Assembly (NCBI GenBank): GCA_963789175.1
Contig: CAWBJO010000006.1
Location: forward strand, 682,001-746,000
Source: CAWBJO01 sp963789175
Lineage (GTDB): Bacteria > Pseudomonadota > Alphaproteobacteria > Rhizobiales > Aestuariivirgaceae
Length of the DNA stretch: 64,000 nucleotides
Reading direction: 5' to 3'
Shown here piece by piece: positions 45,371 to 53,718 of this stretch. Both the position numbers and the translations under genes were made by a program. Each line of letters begins with the position of its first letter. Within the stretch, counting starts at the first letter, position 1. A model generated the notes under the pieces. The model was not told the origin of the DNA. It ran no database searches and saw nothing but the letters and a program-made list of their open reading frames with translations.

Positions 45371-46435
45371 TCAGTTGAGCCGCCGGCCGTCGGCGGCGTC
45401 GAAGAGGTGCACGGCATCCGGGTTTGGAGCGATCGGCAACCGATCGCCGGGGCGGGCCTGAATGCGTTCCCGAAAGACGCCGACGATCTTCTGCTGGCCG
45501 AGCCTGGCGAAGACCTGGGTCTCGGGCCCAGTCGGCTCGATCACCGAGACCTCGGCCTCGATCGACGTGCCGCCGAGCGACAGGTGTTCCGGCCGGATGC
45601 CGTAAATCGCGGGCCGGCCGTCGGTGCCGGCCGGCGCCCCGTTGAGAGGAAGGACGATCCCGCCGTCCGCCAGGAATGACGGCGCACCGTTGACGCGCAC
45701 CGTTCCCTTGATGAGATTCATGGCCGGCGATCCGATGAAGCCGGCGACGAAGATGTTGGCGGGTCGATCATAAAGTTCGAGCGGCGAGCCCGCCTGCTCC
45801 ACCACGCCGTCGTGGAGGACGATGATGCGATCGGCCATCGTCATGGCCTCCACCTGATCGTGAGTGACGTAGACTGTCGTCGTCTCCAGGCGCTGCTGCA
45901 GCTCCTTTATCTCGGCGCGCATCTGCACGCGCAGCTTGGCATCGAGATTGGACAAAGGCTCGTCGAAGAGGAACACCTTGGGGTCGCGGACGATGGCCCT
46001 TCCCATCGCCACTCGCTGACGCTGGCCGCCGGACAGTTCGCGCGGATAGCGGCCGAGATAGGGAAGGAGATCGAGGATTTCGGCGGCGCGCCTGACGCGC
46101 GACTCGATCTCGGCCTTTGGCGCGTGACGCAGCCGCAAGGAGAAGCCCATGTTCTCGGTGACCGTCTTGTGCGGATAGAGCGCGTAGTTCTGGAAAACCA
46201 TCGCGATGTCGCGATCCTTCGGCGGCAAGTCGTTCACGACGCGGTCGCCGATGCGGATCGTACCGGAGGTGATGGGCTCTAGGCCGGCGATCATGCGGAG
46301 AAGGGTCGACTTTCCGCAGCCCGACGGACCCACGAGAATGACGAACTCGCCATCCGGGATGGCAATCGATACGCCGTGAATGACCTCCTGCGCACCGTAA
46401 GCCTTACGCACGTCCTCAATGTCGACCGATGCCAT
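45371..46435 (-). CDS. Sugar ABC transporter ATPase (UgpC/MsmX/MalK type)
   Basis: 354 residues. Walker A GPSGCGKSTLLRMIAGLE, Q-loop FQNYALYPH, signature LSGGQRQRVAMGRA and Walker B VFLFDEPLSNLD are all intact. A C-terminal TOBE/OB regulatory domain (about 240-354) marks the carbohydrate-importer (CUT1) subclass. No permease or solute-binding protein is encoded in the window, so it must serve permeases elsewhere or be left over from a rearranged operon. Confidence 0.92.
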   Translation of the reverse strand: MASVDIEDVRKAYGAQEVIHGVSIAIPDGEFVILVGPSGCGKSTLLRMIAGLEPITSGTIRIGDRVVNDLPPKDRDIAMVFQNYALYPHKTVTENMGFSLRLRHAPKAEIESRVRRAAEILDLLPYLGRYPRELSGGQRQRVAMGRAIVRDPKVFLFDEPLSNLDAKLRVQMRAEIKELQQRLETTTVYVTHDQVEAMTMADRIIVLHDGVVEQAGSPLELYDRPANIFVAGFIGSPAMNLIKGTVRVNGAPSFLADGGIVLPLNGAPAGTDGRPAIYGIRPEHLSLGGTSIEAEVSVIEPTGPETQVFARLGQQKIVGVFRERIQARPGDRLPIAPNPDAVHLFDAADGRRLN

Positions 46436-46563
46436 ACCGTCCTGATCCGGGGGAAACGACGAAATGTGGGCAGCGCAAAGATTATTGCATCATCACACCT
46501 AGGTCGAGAGCCGCCAACATCGCGCCGCATTCTTTGCACCTTTCAGAAGTACGCTTGATTCGC

Positions 46564-47175
46564 ATGAACGACGACTACATCGGGCGCGATCGCTTCTACC
46601 GGATCGCCTTTCTTCTGGGGGTCGCCGCGCTCGCCATGGTATTCGGCTCGGCTGCGTGGATCCTGGGCCGTTCGATGAACATGGCCTCGGCGTCCTACGC
46701 GCCGGCGTCCTTGGCGAGCCTTGCCGACGATCAACCCACGCGAATCCTGTCTGCCAATAAAGACGATCGGCGGATTTCCGCCATTTCTCGCCCGGCGGCC
46801 ACCTCGGAAAGCCCCCGAGAAGAAGAGAACGATGGCGGAACGAGCCTTCCGATCGCCGGCCCGCTCGTCGAAGCCCTGCCGGCCGTCACCGACAAGGTTC
46901 TCGGCACGCCGCAGCAGCTGGCACCGTGGCTCGAGGAAACGACCGGTCGAACGACGGCAACCGTGCCTCGCACCGTGTCCACCGTGACCCGCACCACCTC
47001 GAACCTGACCAACTCCGCCGCAATTCGAGATGCGGGAGCAGGCCTTGCCCAAACCACCTCCAACGTCTCCGGCGGCGTCGCCAAGACGGCCGGCGGGCTC
47101 GCGAAGACCACCGGCAACATCGCCACAGGTGCGGCCGGCGCAGTCCGGGGCCTCGGGAGTCGGCTGGGGCTTTGA
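46564..47175 (+). CDS. Membrane-anchored Thr/Ala-rich hypothetical protein
   Basis: 203 residues from the ATG at 46564. One TM helix at about 13-35 follows a short charged N-terminus. The remainder is low-complexity, rich in Thr, Ala, Gly, Ser and Pro, with short repeated TxxTTxN/GG-xxKT patterns near the C-terminus. Likely inner-membrane with a disordered periplasmic tail. No family recognised. Confidence 0.55.
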   Translation: MNDDYIGRDRFYRIAFLLGVAALAMVFGSAAWILGRSMNMASASYAPASLASLADDQPTRILSANKDDRRISAISRPAATSESPREEENDGGTSLPIAGPLVEALPAVTDKVLGTPQQLAPWLEETTGRTTATVPRTVSTVTRTTSNLTNSAAIRDAGAGLAQTTSNVSGGVAKTAGGLAKTTGNIATGAAGAVRGLGSRLGL

Positions 47176-47193
47176 CCCTACATCAGCATGGCC

Positions 47194-47685
47194 TCACGAC
47201 AGGCTGGCGAAAGCGGGTGCATATTCAATCTTTCCCGTCCGGACCGAGGATGCAGGCGTACCTAGCGGAAGCATCATGAGGTACGGCCCGGCGTAGGGGG
47301 ATTCGAATCCGCTTGCCGCTTGGGGATCGAATCCGAAGCGCCGGTAGTATGCAGGATCGCCCACCACGAAGATGGCGTCCCACCCTTCCCCCGCAGCGTC
47401 CGTGATTGCGCGCCGAATGAGGGCAGTCCCGATGCCGGCACGCTGGCGCGCCGGACGGACGCCGACCGGACCGAGACCGAGGGCCCTGAACGGTGCCTCC
47501 ATCCGCGAGAACATCACGTGACCGAGGATGCCATCGTCATCTTCGGCCACCAGCGCGAGGATCGCGCTCCCCTCCGCACGCAAGGCTTCCACCAGCAGAG
47601 ATTCCTGACGGCCTCCGAAGGCTTGGTCGTGAACATCCCCTATGCCCTGATGGTCGGCGGGCCTTTCGGGGCGAAGTCTCAGCAT
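47194..47685 (-). CDS. GNAT-family N-acetyltransferase (YhbS-like)
   Basis: 163 residues. The acetyl-CoA binding motif is VGVRPARQRAGIGTALIRRA (R-x2-G-x-G/A pattern), preceded by LGHVMFSRM and followed by IFVVGDPAYYRRFGFD, the block typical of YhbS-like members. Substrate unknown. The gene converges on the Thr-rich protein gene. Confidence 0.85.
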   Translation of the reverse strand: MLRLRPERPADHQGIGDVHDQAFGGRQESLLVEALRAEGSAILALVAEDDDGILGHVMFSRMEAPFRALGLGPVGVRPARQRAGIGTALIRRAITDAAGEGWDAIFVVGDPAYYRRFGFDPQAASGFESPYAGPYLMMLPLGTPASSVRTGKIEYAPAFASLS

Positions 47686-47697
47686 CCGATGCTCCGA

Positions 47698-47722
47698 GGA
47701 ACGGGGAGCACACAGTCGCGTT
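47698..47722 (+). promoter_or_regulatory. EcfG-type promoter before the Pro-rich small gene
   Basis: GGAAC at 47698-47702, 16-nt spacer, CGTT at 47719-47722, ending 23 nt before the ATG at 47746. The same stretch read on the minus strand gives AGAAC-N16-CGTT facing the GNAT gene (one mismatch), but that -10 lies very close to the GNAT start. Confidence 0.75.
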
Positions 47723-47745
47723 CTCTTCCTTGAAAGGCAACGACA

Positions 47746-47931
47746 ATGTCCCTCGCCATTCCACCGTCGTCGACAGCCGCGCCGAACCGGCCCGTGCCTC
47801 CCGGGCCGGGCCCTGACGTACCCGTGCCGCCTGGTCCGCCGCGACCGGGCGTTCCCATCAAGGAACCGCCGGCGGAACCCGAACCGGCTCCGCCGCCGAT
47901 CGTGCCGCCGGCGAAGTTCGAGGCGGGCTAA
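47746..47931 (+). CDS. Very proline-rich 61-residue protein
   Basis: 61 residues, roughly 40% proline, in runs such as VPPGPGPDVPVPPGPPRPGV. No signal peptide, TM segment or Cys. AAAGG lies 10 nt before the ATG, and a perfect EcfG-type promoter sits directly upstream, which is the strongest evidence that it is a real expressed gene. Function unknown; a disordered or polyproline-helix stress protein is a guess. Confidence 0.6.
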   Translation: MSLAIPPSSTAAPNRPVPPGPGPDVPVPPGPPRPGVPIKEPPAEPEPAPPPIVPPAKFEAG

Positions 47932-47934
47932 GCG

Positions 47935-48405
47935 CTAAATCAGGCGCGCTGCTTCGTCCTGGGTGGGCACCCGTCCGTCCGGCGTATACGCGTCGACGGC
48001 CTGCGGAAGGGCATCGGAAAGACGCGAAAGGAGATCTTCGCGTGAAAGGCCCGTCTTCTGAACCAGCGTGTCGATTACGTCGGCACCCAGCGCCTGCTCC
48101 AGCTGGCCCGTCGAGACCGGCTTGTTGGGACCCCGGCTGACCCAGGAATCGGCGGCGTCGCTCTGGCCGGTCTGCTTGAACCGCTCTACCAGGTCGCCAA
48201 TGCCACCGCTCAGGACGCTACCGGCACTCGTCCCGCCCAAAAGACCGCCTAGGGATCCGAGAAGGCCGCCGCCGTCTCGGTCGTCGCCGGCGCCGGCATT
48301 CTTGTTGAGGCGGCCAAGCGCATCGGCGAGCTTGTCTCGATTCTGATAGCCGGCCAGGGCGAGAAGCCCAAGAAGCGCAACCATAGACGGCATACCGCGG
48401 GCCAT
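47935..48405 (-). CDS. YidB-family (DUF937) protein
   Basis: 156 residues. A short hydrophobic N-terminus (VALLGLLALAGYQNRDKLAD), a Gly/Leu/Ser-rich linker (GGLLGSLGGLLGG), then the DUF937 helical domain with SDAADSWVSRGPNKPVSTGQ and LSREDLLSRLSDALPQAVD. YidB-like proteins are uncharacterised, often stress-linked. It converges on the Pro-rich gene, 3 nt apart. Confidence 0.85.
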   Translation of the reverse strand: MARGMPSMVALLGLLALAGYQNRDKLADALGRLNKNAGAGDDRDGGGLLGSLGGLLGGTSAGSVLSGGIGDLVERFKQTGQSDAADSWVSRGPNKPVSTGQLEQALGADVIDTLVQKTGLSREDLLSRLSDALPQAVDAYTPDGRVPTQDEAARLI

Positions 48406-48496
48406 TTCAACTCTCCTTTTTAAGGTGAATCACTGACATGAGAATCCGCGAACCGCCACAATGGTTCCCTAAGAGGTGAGGTTACGGGAAACCGAG

Positions 48497-48522
48497 GGAA
48501 CACTACACCAGTTACGGCAGTT
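48497..48522 (+). promoter_or_regulatory. Near-consensus EcfG-type promoter of the GlsB-like gene
   Basis: GGAAC at 48497-48501, 17-nt spacer, AGTT at 48519-48522 (one mismatch to CGTT), 45 nt upstream of the start. Confidence 0.35.
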
Positions 48523-48567
48523 ACCTCGCGTCCACCCGTTCATGGACTGCAAAGCAAGGGGAACATC

Positions 48568-48825
48568 ATGGGCATCATCTGGACGATCATCATCGGTTTC
48601 GTCGCCGGCGTGATCGCAAAGTTCATCATGCCGGGCGAGAACGAGCCGCGAGGCTTCATCCTGACGACCATTCTCGGCATCGTCGGCGCATTCGTCGCCA
48701 GCTACCTCGGCCAGGCGCTGGGATGGTACTCGCCGGGCGAAGGCGCGGGCCTGATCGGGGCGATCGTGGGCGCGATCGTCGTGCTCTTCGTCTGGGGCGT
48801 CATGTCCCGCCGCTCGACGGCCTAG
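48568..48825 (+). CDS. GlsB/YeaQ/YmgE-family stress-response membrane protein
   Basis: 85 residues with three short TM segments and the family pattern MGIIWTIIIGFVAGVIAKFI then MPGENEPRGFILTTILGIVG. Members are induced by envelope or general stress; mechanism unknown. Strong GC-rich terminator downstream and near-EcfG promoter upstream, so a monocistronic stress gene. Confidence 0.88.
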   Translation: MGIIWTIIIGFVAGVIAKFIMPGENEPRGFILTTILGIVGAFVASYLGQALGWYSPGEGAGLIGAIVGAIVVLFVWGVMSRRSTA

Positions 48826-48848
48826 CGGCATCTAGAACCTTAACTTGC

Positions 48849-48876
48849 GAAGCCGGTGCCAAGTAGCACCGGCTTC
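48849..48876 (+). terminator. Strong hairpin terminator
   Basis: GAAGCCGGTGC pairs perfectly with GCACCGGCTTC around a 6-nt loop; the following tract (GTCTTGCTTTG) is only moderately T-rich. Confidence 0.65.
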
Positions 48877-48956
48877 GTCTTGCTTTGCGCTGCGGATCGC
48901 ATACAAGGCATGAGCGTCCGGCCTTCCCGTCGTCCTGTCTCATCCTCGCGTCGACC

Positions 48957-50177
48957 ATGCCCATCCAAACGATCTCGCCCGTACTCGACACACCGCCGCC
49001 GAGGCTGAAAATCACGGGCATCGACTGCCACGTGCTGCTCGCACCCGACTACGACGTAAGCTTTACTTCGTCCGCGCAGGACAGCCTCGTGGTGGTCATC
49101 CACACCGACGGAGGCGTCTCGGGCGTGGGCGAGTGCGATGCCAATCCGTGGATGGCGAAAGCGTGCATCGAAGCTCCGGGCACGCACACCATGGGGCTGT
49201 CGATCCGCGACCAGCTGATCGGCGCCAATCCGTTCGAGATCGGCGATCTGTGGCGCCGCATCTACCTCGGAACCGCAATGAACGGCCGGCGCGGGATGGT
49301 CGTGCACGCCATGAGCGCCATCGACATGGCCTTGTGGGACCTGTGCGGCAAGGCCCTCGGCAAGCCCGTGCACGCCTTGCTCGGCGGCGCAACGCGCCAG
49401 CACATCGTGCCCTACGCCTCGCTGCAGCCGGCGGGCAAGTCCTTCGAGGCCTACCGGGACGCCCTTTGCCAATCGGCGGACCGCGCCAAGAGCCTCGGCT
49501 TCCGCGCGATGAAGACCGAAATCACCATGAACGGTCCCTACGCCCATGGCGGCATGCGCGAAAGCTACGACCGTCACACCGAGGTGCTCGCCGCGGTACG
49601 CCGGACCATCGGTCCCGACATCACTCTCATGGTCGACGTGCAGTATCTGTGGGAGGACGCGGAGACGTGCCTGTCCGTCGTCCGCGACTGGGCGGAGTTC
49701 AATCCCTATTTTCTCGAGACGCCGATCTGGTCCGACAACGTCCTGGAGATGGCGAAGCTCGCAGCCTCCGCCCCGATGCCGATCGCCTGCGGCGAGTGGC
49801 TTGCGACGCGCTTCGAGTTCGAAGAGCTGATGGACGTCGGCAAGGTCCAGGTCGCCCAGCCGGACGTGGGTCGCGTCGGCGGGATCGGCGAAGCCAAGAT
49901 CGTTTGCGACATGGCCAAGGCGCGCGGGCGGACGATCGTTCCGCATTGCTGGAAGACGGGCATCTCCATCTCCGGAACGGCGCATCTCGCATTCGTCACC
50001 GACCACTGCGCCTTCATCGAGTACCTGCCGCCGCAGCTGTGCCACGAACGGCTGCGCCGGGAATTGGCGCAGGAGGAACTCGAACTGCGTCCCGACGGCA
50101 CCATACCCCTGCCGGTCAAGCCGGGCCTCGGCGTGGAGGTCGACTGGAAGGTGGTCGAGCGCTACAAGGTCGCGTGA
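48957..50177 (+). CDS. Mandelate racemase/muconate-lactonizing-type dehydratase
   Basis: 406 residues from the ATG at 48957. Enolase-superfamily landmarks are RAMKTEITMNG (Lys region), LMVDVQYLWED (Asp ligand), FLETPIWSDN (Glu ligand), GEWLATRFEFEELMD (third ligand) and IVPHCWKTGISISGTAHLAF (catalytic His). This fits the acid-sugar dehydratase groups (rhamnonate/galactarate-like). It is followed by a sugar-type SDR 55 nt on, suggesting a two-step acid-sugar or polyol pathway. The exact substrate cannot be assigned. Confidence 0.8.
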   Translation: MPIQTISPVLDTPPPRLKITGIDCHVLLAPDYDVSFTSSAQDSLVVVIHTDGGVSGVGECDANPWMAKACIEAPGTHTMGLSIRDQLIGANPFEIGDLWRRIYLGTAMNGRRGMVVHAMSAIDMALWDLCGKALGKPVHALLGGATRQHIVPYASLQPAGKSFEAYRDALCQSADRAKSLGFRAMKTEITMNGPYAHGGMRESYDRHTEVLAAVRRTIGPDITLMVDVQYLWEDAETCLSVVRDWAEFNPYFLETPIWSDNVLEMAKLAASAPMPIACGEWLATRFEFEELMDVGKVQVAQPDVGRVGGIGEAKIVCDMAKARGRTIVPHCWKTGISISGTAHLAFVTDHCAFIEYLPPQLCHERLRRELAQEELELRPDGTIPLPVKPGLGVEVDWKVVERYKVA

Positions 50178-50232
50178 GGCGGCCAAGCGGATTTGCACCC
50201 GACCAGCGCTGAAGTCATCGAGGAGGACCGGC

Positions 50233-51027
50233 ATGACGAGCAACCGCGACAGGCGACTCATGGATCGCGTCGCCGTGGTGACCGGCGGCGCCCAGGGCAT
50301 CGGTTTGGGCATCGCCAGCCGGCTCGCGGCGGAAGGTGCGTCGGTCGTTCTCGCCGACGTCAAGCTCGATACCGCGAAGGCGGCCGCGGACCGGATCGTC
50401 GCCGAAGGAGGCCGGGCCACGGTCCTGGAGGTGGACATCCGGGACGATGCCTCCACTGCGAAGCTCGCCGCCCGGGTCAACGAGCTCCATGGCCGCTGCG
50501 AAATTCTCGTCAACAATGCCGCGATCAAGGACTCGAGCGGGATCGCCGCGATGACCATGAAGCGCTTCCAGGAGGTCATCGACATCAACCAGAACGGCGC
50601 TGTGCGGGTGACGCTCGCCATGCTGCCGCTGCTGCGGCAGGGAGGCCAGGGACGACGGATCCTCAACATCGCATCGATTCTGGGCCTGCGCGGCTGGCCG
50701 GGAACCGTCCCCTACGCAACGTCGAAGGGAGCCATCGTGAACTTCACGCGGGCGCTCGCCTGCGATCTCGCCCCGGAAGGCATCCTGGTGAATGCCCTCG
50801 CCCCCGGCTTCGTAGACACCGCGATGTCGATCCAGGCGGACGGCTCTCACGAATACGACTCGGCCTGGTTCCGCGACATCTACGTGAAGTACGGACGAAT
50901 TCCGCTGCGCCGCTTCGCGACGCCGGAAGACATGGCCGGACCCGCCTACTTCCTGTGCTCAGACGACTCGCAATACGTCACCGGGCAGATCCTGCTCGTC
51001 GATGGGGGCGCTTCCGCCACCTTCTAG
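50233..51027 (+). CDS. SDR-family oxidoreductase
   Basis: 264 residues with GAGGAGG before the ATG. Classical SDR motifs: VVTGGAQGIGLGIASRL (cofactor), LVNNAAIKD (NNAG), SILGLRGWPGT with catalytic YATSK, and the C-terminal YVTGQILLVDGGAS. It is probably co-transcribed with the dehydratase upstream and would oxidise or reduce a sugar-derived alcohol. Substrate unknown. Confidence 0.88.
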   Translation: MTSNRDRRLMDRVAVVTGGAQGIGLGIASRLAAEGASVVLADVKLDTAKAAADRIVAEGGRATVLEVDIRDDASTAKLAARVNELHGRCEILVNNAAIKDSSGIAAMTMKRFQEVIDINQNGAVRVTLAMLPLLRQGGQGRRILNIASILGLRGWPGTVPYATSKGAIVNFTRALACDLAPEGILVNALAPGFVDTAMSIQADGSHEYDSAWFRDIYVKYGRIPLRRFATPEDMAGPAYFLCSDDSQYVTGQILLVDGGASATF

Positions 51028-51036
51028 CCCGGCGAC

Positions 51037-51060
51037 GGCAGGGAGGGTTTGCCTGCCTTT
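51037..51060 (+). terminator. Possible terminator after the SDR gene
   Basis: GGCAGG pairs with CCTGCC around a 9-nt loop and is followed by TTT. The stem is short. Confidence 0.4.
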
Positions 51061-51094
51061 CGGGCCCGCGAAAAGGCATTGCGGAGATTACTGC

Positions 51095-51123
51095 TTGTCA
51101 CACCCTGGGGCGTTTGGTAGAGA
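51095..51123 (+). promoter_or_regulatory. Promoter for tRNA-Lys
   Basis: TTGTCA at 51095-51100, 17-nt spacer, TAGAGA at 51118-51123, 41 nt before the tRNA 5' end. A GCCGGGC/GCCCGGC hairpin (51131-51149) lies in the leader. Confidence 0.5.
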
Positions 51124-51164
51124 CACGCCCGCCGGGCTCGATGCCCGGCCCTGCATTTATGGCA

Positions 51165-51240
<76 letters not shown>

Positions 51241-51514
51241 AGCAGATCAATCACTTAGACGAAGGCAACGCAGACCTCCTCCACATGGGGTTCCAGTGGG
51301 GTTCCAGCGATGCAGGACATGCCGAGCAGTATTGTGTGCCTCGCGACTCGCAGAAAAGGCCGGGAGCCGCTGGACAGTCCCGGCGCGAAAGTCGACGAGG
51401 AAGCTTCGTGAGCTCGAATGAAGAGCACTCCCAACGGTTCCCGGGCGAGTGGGAGTTGTTGCCCGGCCGGCTATAGAGGATACTTGGCAGCCCTAGAACG
51501 ATCTGACCCGAGGC
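51241..51514. other. Gene-free junction downstream of the tRNA
   Basis: 274 nt without a supportable gene. It contains an exact 11-nt tandem TGGGGTTCCAG (about 51286-51308). It marks the passage into lower-GC accessory DNA. No integrase is seen and no second copy of the tRNA 3' end was found to the right within the window. Confidence 0.5.
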
Positions 51515-52273
51515 ATGAAAGTGAATACTTCCAGGAAGGCCTCCCTTCACAGCACCCTCCTCGTGACTCTCTTTGCATTTCTAGTGGGTAATTCGCTCGC
51601 CTCGGCGAGTGAGCTCCTTAATGCCGTTCAAGCCGGTGATACCCCGCGCGTTCAATCGCTCCTTTCTGGCGGCGCCGATGCAAACGAATTGGACTTGAAT
51701 GGAACCCCTCTGCATGCTGCTGTTGGGATTGACTCTATTGAGGTCGCGAAGGCTCTGATTGCGGCCGGAGCAAATTTGGAAGCAGAAGGCGAGCCGGGCC
51801 GCTCACGCCCCCTTCACCTAGCCGTGCAGTACAAACTCGTCTCTATGGCTGTATTGTTGCTGCAGAGCGGAGCCCAAGCCGAAGCGCGGGACGCCGAGGG
51901 CAGAACTCCCCTCATTATCGCATCTCGCAGTGGAAACCTCGATGTTGCAAAAGCGCTACTTGATCACGGAGTAAGCCCGAACACTCCCGATGGTGTCTAT
52001 GGCGAGACGCCCCTACATTTCGCAGCACGCTCCGACAATGTTGATTTGGCTAAATTGCTAATTTCATCCGGAGCGGATGTGAATGCCAAAGGCTCACATA
52101 ACGGTCAGACACCACTGTTTTATGCAGCGCACAGTGGGGACCTCGAAATGGTCAAGTTCCTTGCTTCCAAAGGTGCCGACCTTCACGCCAAGGATAAAAA
52201 AGGAACGTCGGCCATGACTTGGGCGACCGAGCCCGCGAAGGATTTGCTGCGCAGCCTCGGTTTAAGAGAGTGA
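51515..52273 (+). CDS. Secreted ankyrin-repeat protein
   Basis: 252 residues. A signal peptide (ending near SLASASELLNAV) is followed by about six ankyrin repeats, e.g. NGTPLHAAVGIDSIEVAKAL, GRTPLIIASRSGNLDVAKAL and GETPLHFAARSDNVDLAKLL. These form a protein-binding solenoid, here probably periplasmic. Codon use is less GC-biased than in genes left of the tRNA, consistent with acquired DNA. Partner unknown. Confidence 0.85.
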   Translation: MKVNTSRKASLHSTLLVTLFAFLVGNSLASASELLNAVQAGDTPRVQSLLSGGADANELDLNGTPLHAAVGIDSIEVAKALIAAGANLEAEGEPGRSRPLHLAVQYKLVSMAVLLLQSGAQAEARDAEGRTPLIIASRSGNLDVAKALLDHGVSPNTPDGVYGETPLHFAARSDNVDLAKLLISSGADVNAKGSHNGQTPLFYAAHSGDLEMVKFLASKGADLHAKDKKGTSAMTWATEPAKDLLRSLGLRE

Positions 52274-52305
52274 CCCCCGAGCACTTCTTCGCTTCAGCGC
52301 TAGTG

Positions 52306-52857
52306 TTACTTGCATTCACCGACCGAACCCTCGGCGCATGTTCTGCCATCAGTCCATATCGCTCTGCTCAGGGCCGATTTGGTCAGGTTAGCGCCGCTCA
52401 GGTTAGCGCCCCTTAGATTTGCTTCCCATAAGTCTGCGATAGTTAGGTTCGTGCCGCTCAGGTTAGCGCCTTGCAGGTTGGCGCCACTCAGTCTCGCTCC
52501 GTTCAGGTTCACGCCGCTCAAGTTCGCCCCACTGAGGTCCGCCAAGTCCTCGTCCCCGCTGATATTCGCTGAGTACAGATCCGCGCCGCTCAGGTCCGCG
52601 TTGCCCAATTTTGCACCGCGCAAATTCGCGTGCTTCAGGTTTGCGCCACTCAGGTTCGCCTTGGCCAGATTCGCGTGGCTCAGATTTGCGCTCCAAAGAT
52701 TCGCATTAACAAGGTTAGCATTGGTCAAATCACAACCCGCACACTCTTTCGTAGCGAGCAGTTGCTGAAGTTGCGCCTCATCATAGGCCATTGCAGGCGG
52801 GGCACACGCGCCCATGAGCGCAATCGCAGAAATCGCTAGCGCAAAACGGAAAGGCAT
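52306..52857 (-). CDS. Exported pentapeptide-repeat protein
   Basis: 183 residues from the ATG at 52857, preceded by GGGAGG; an in-frame upstream ATG lacks such a site. A signal peptide/lipobox-like start (MGACAPPAMA) precedes about 22 A(N/D)Lxx repeats at about residues 45-165 (e.g. ANLSHANLAKANLSGANL), which form a right-handed quadrilateral helix. A conserved Cys pair (ECAGCDL) precedes the repeats. Function unknown; convergent to the ankyrin gene. Confidence 0.85.
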   Translation of the reverse strand: MPFRFALAISAIALMGACAPPAMAYDEAQLQQLLATKECAGCDLTNANLVNANLWSANLSHANLAKANLSGANLKHANLRGAKLGNADLSGADLYSANISGDEDLADLSGANLSGVNLNGARLSGANLQGANLSGTNLTIADLWEANLRGANLSGANLTKSALSRAIWTDGRTCAEGSVGECK

Positions 52858-53115
52858 TTCTGAAACCTCCCATATTTCAGCGCGAAAATAACTCAATATT
52901 GGGGAGTCTGCCCGACTTAGCAATGCGTCCATTCTGCCGAATAGGTTGGAACTGCTCGTCGTGAGAGACGGCGAAGTGCATCCTGCTAGAGTCCTATGGA
53001 AGTCTCAAACGGAATGCGGCTTGGCTTTTACGGGTGCGCCGCGAATCGTAGTGCCCACACAGCCCGCCGCCCTCACAAACTGATTCGGGATTGAGCTTAG
53101 TCTTTACCCAAAAAA

Positions 53116-53598
53116 CTAGTTCAATGACCGAAGCGAGCGAGACATCCGGGTGACAATTTTGTCGAACGCCTTTTTCTGCTCCCGCGGATATGTAATCTCG
53201 AATATGCAGGCTGACTGGCGATCCGTTGAAACCGCAACCTTTGTGTAGAAAATACTTTGTCCCCTGTAACCCGAGAGAACAACAAAGTCTGACTTTGTCC
53301 TGTCGTAGGTGACATCACCCGGCATATCCGCGGACAGATACTTTTCCCTGATCGCCTGGGGCGACCAACCGCTGGCGTTTTCCACGCCCTTTATTCTGAA
53401 ATAAACATCAGTATCCGGACTGGAGAAGCGTCGCGGCTCATCGGGATTGGGCACCTCTGCATGGAATAGCCCCGCCGGATAGTCGAGGACGCAACCAAAT
53501 TGATCATCTTCATAGACCGTCCACTTTAGGCTGCCTGCCAAGCTCTCGGTTACGAGAAGGCTCAATAAAACCGCAACTGCCAGAATATATGGGCGCAT
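53116..53598 (-). CDS. Secreted hypothetical protein
   Basis: 160 residues. Signal peptide ending near ESLAGSLKW, then a compact mature domain (VYEDDQFGCVLDYPAGLFH, VLSGYRGQSIFYTKVA, ACIFEITYPREQKKAFDKIV) of a type often annotated as hypothetical. A perfect EcfG-type promoter lies immediately upstream, implying general-stress expression. No functional family recognised. Confidence 0.7.
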   Translation of the reverse strand: MRPYILAVAVLLSLLVTESLAGSLKWTVYEDDQFGCVLDYPAGLFHAEVPNPDEPRRFSSPDTDVYFRIKGVENASGWSPQAIREKYLSADMPGDVTYDRTKSDFVVLSGYRGQSIFYTKVAVSTDRQSACIFEITYPREQKKAFDKIVTRMSRSLRSLN

Positions 53599-53609
53599 GG
53601 TGGTATCTT

Positions 53610-53634
53610 AACGTCGTGTGCAACGCTCGGTTCC
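53610..53634 (-). promoter_or_regulatory. EcfG-type promoter (minus strand)
   Basis: On the minus strand GGAAC (53634-53630), 16-nt spacer, CGTT (53613-53610), a perfect consensus. The -10 ends only 11 nt before the ATG at 53598, so the transcript would have a very short leader. Confidence 0.65.
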
Positions 53635-53718
53635 GTTCCCAGCTTGGGCTAGGCTGTTAAGCACGGGAACCTTGGGTCTGGAGCTGCGCTTGTATTGGGA
53701 CTCAGCGAGCTCACTCAG

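Noticed and set aside
48406..48480. Possible minus-strand EcfG promoter before the YidB gene (GGAAC-N17-GATT)
   Set aside because: Two mismatches in the -10 element; not distinguishable from chance.
48840..50669. 609-codon minus-strand open frame
   Set aside because: It spans the enolase-superfamily and SDR genes in antisense, with no motif of its own.
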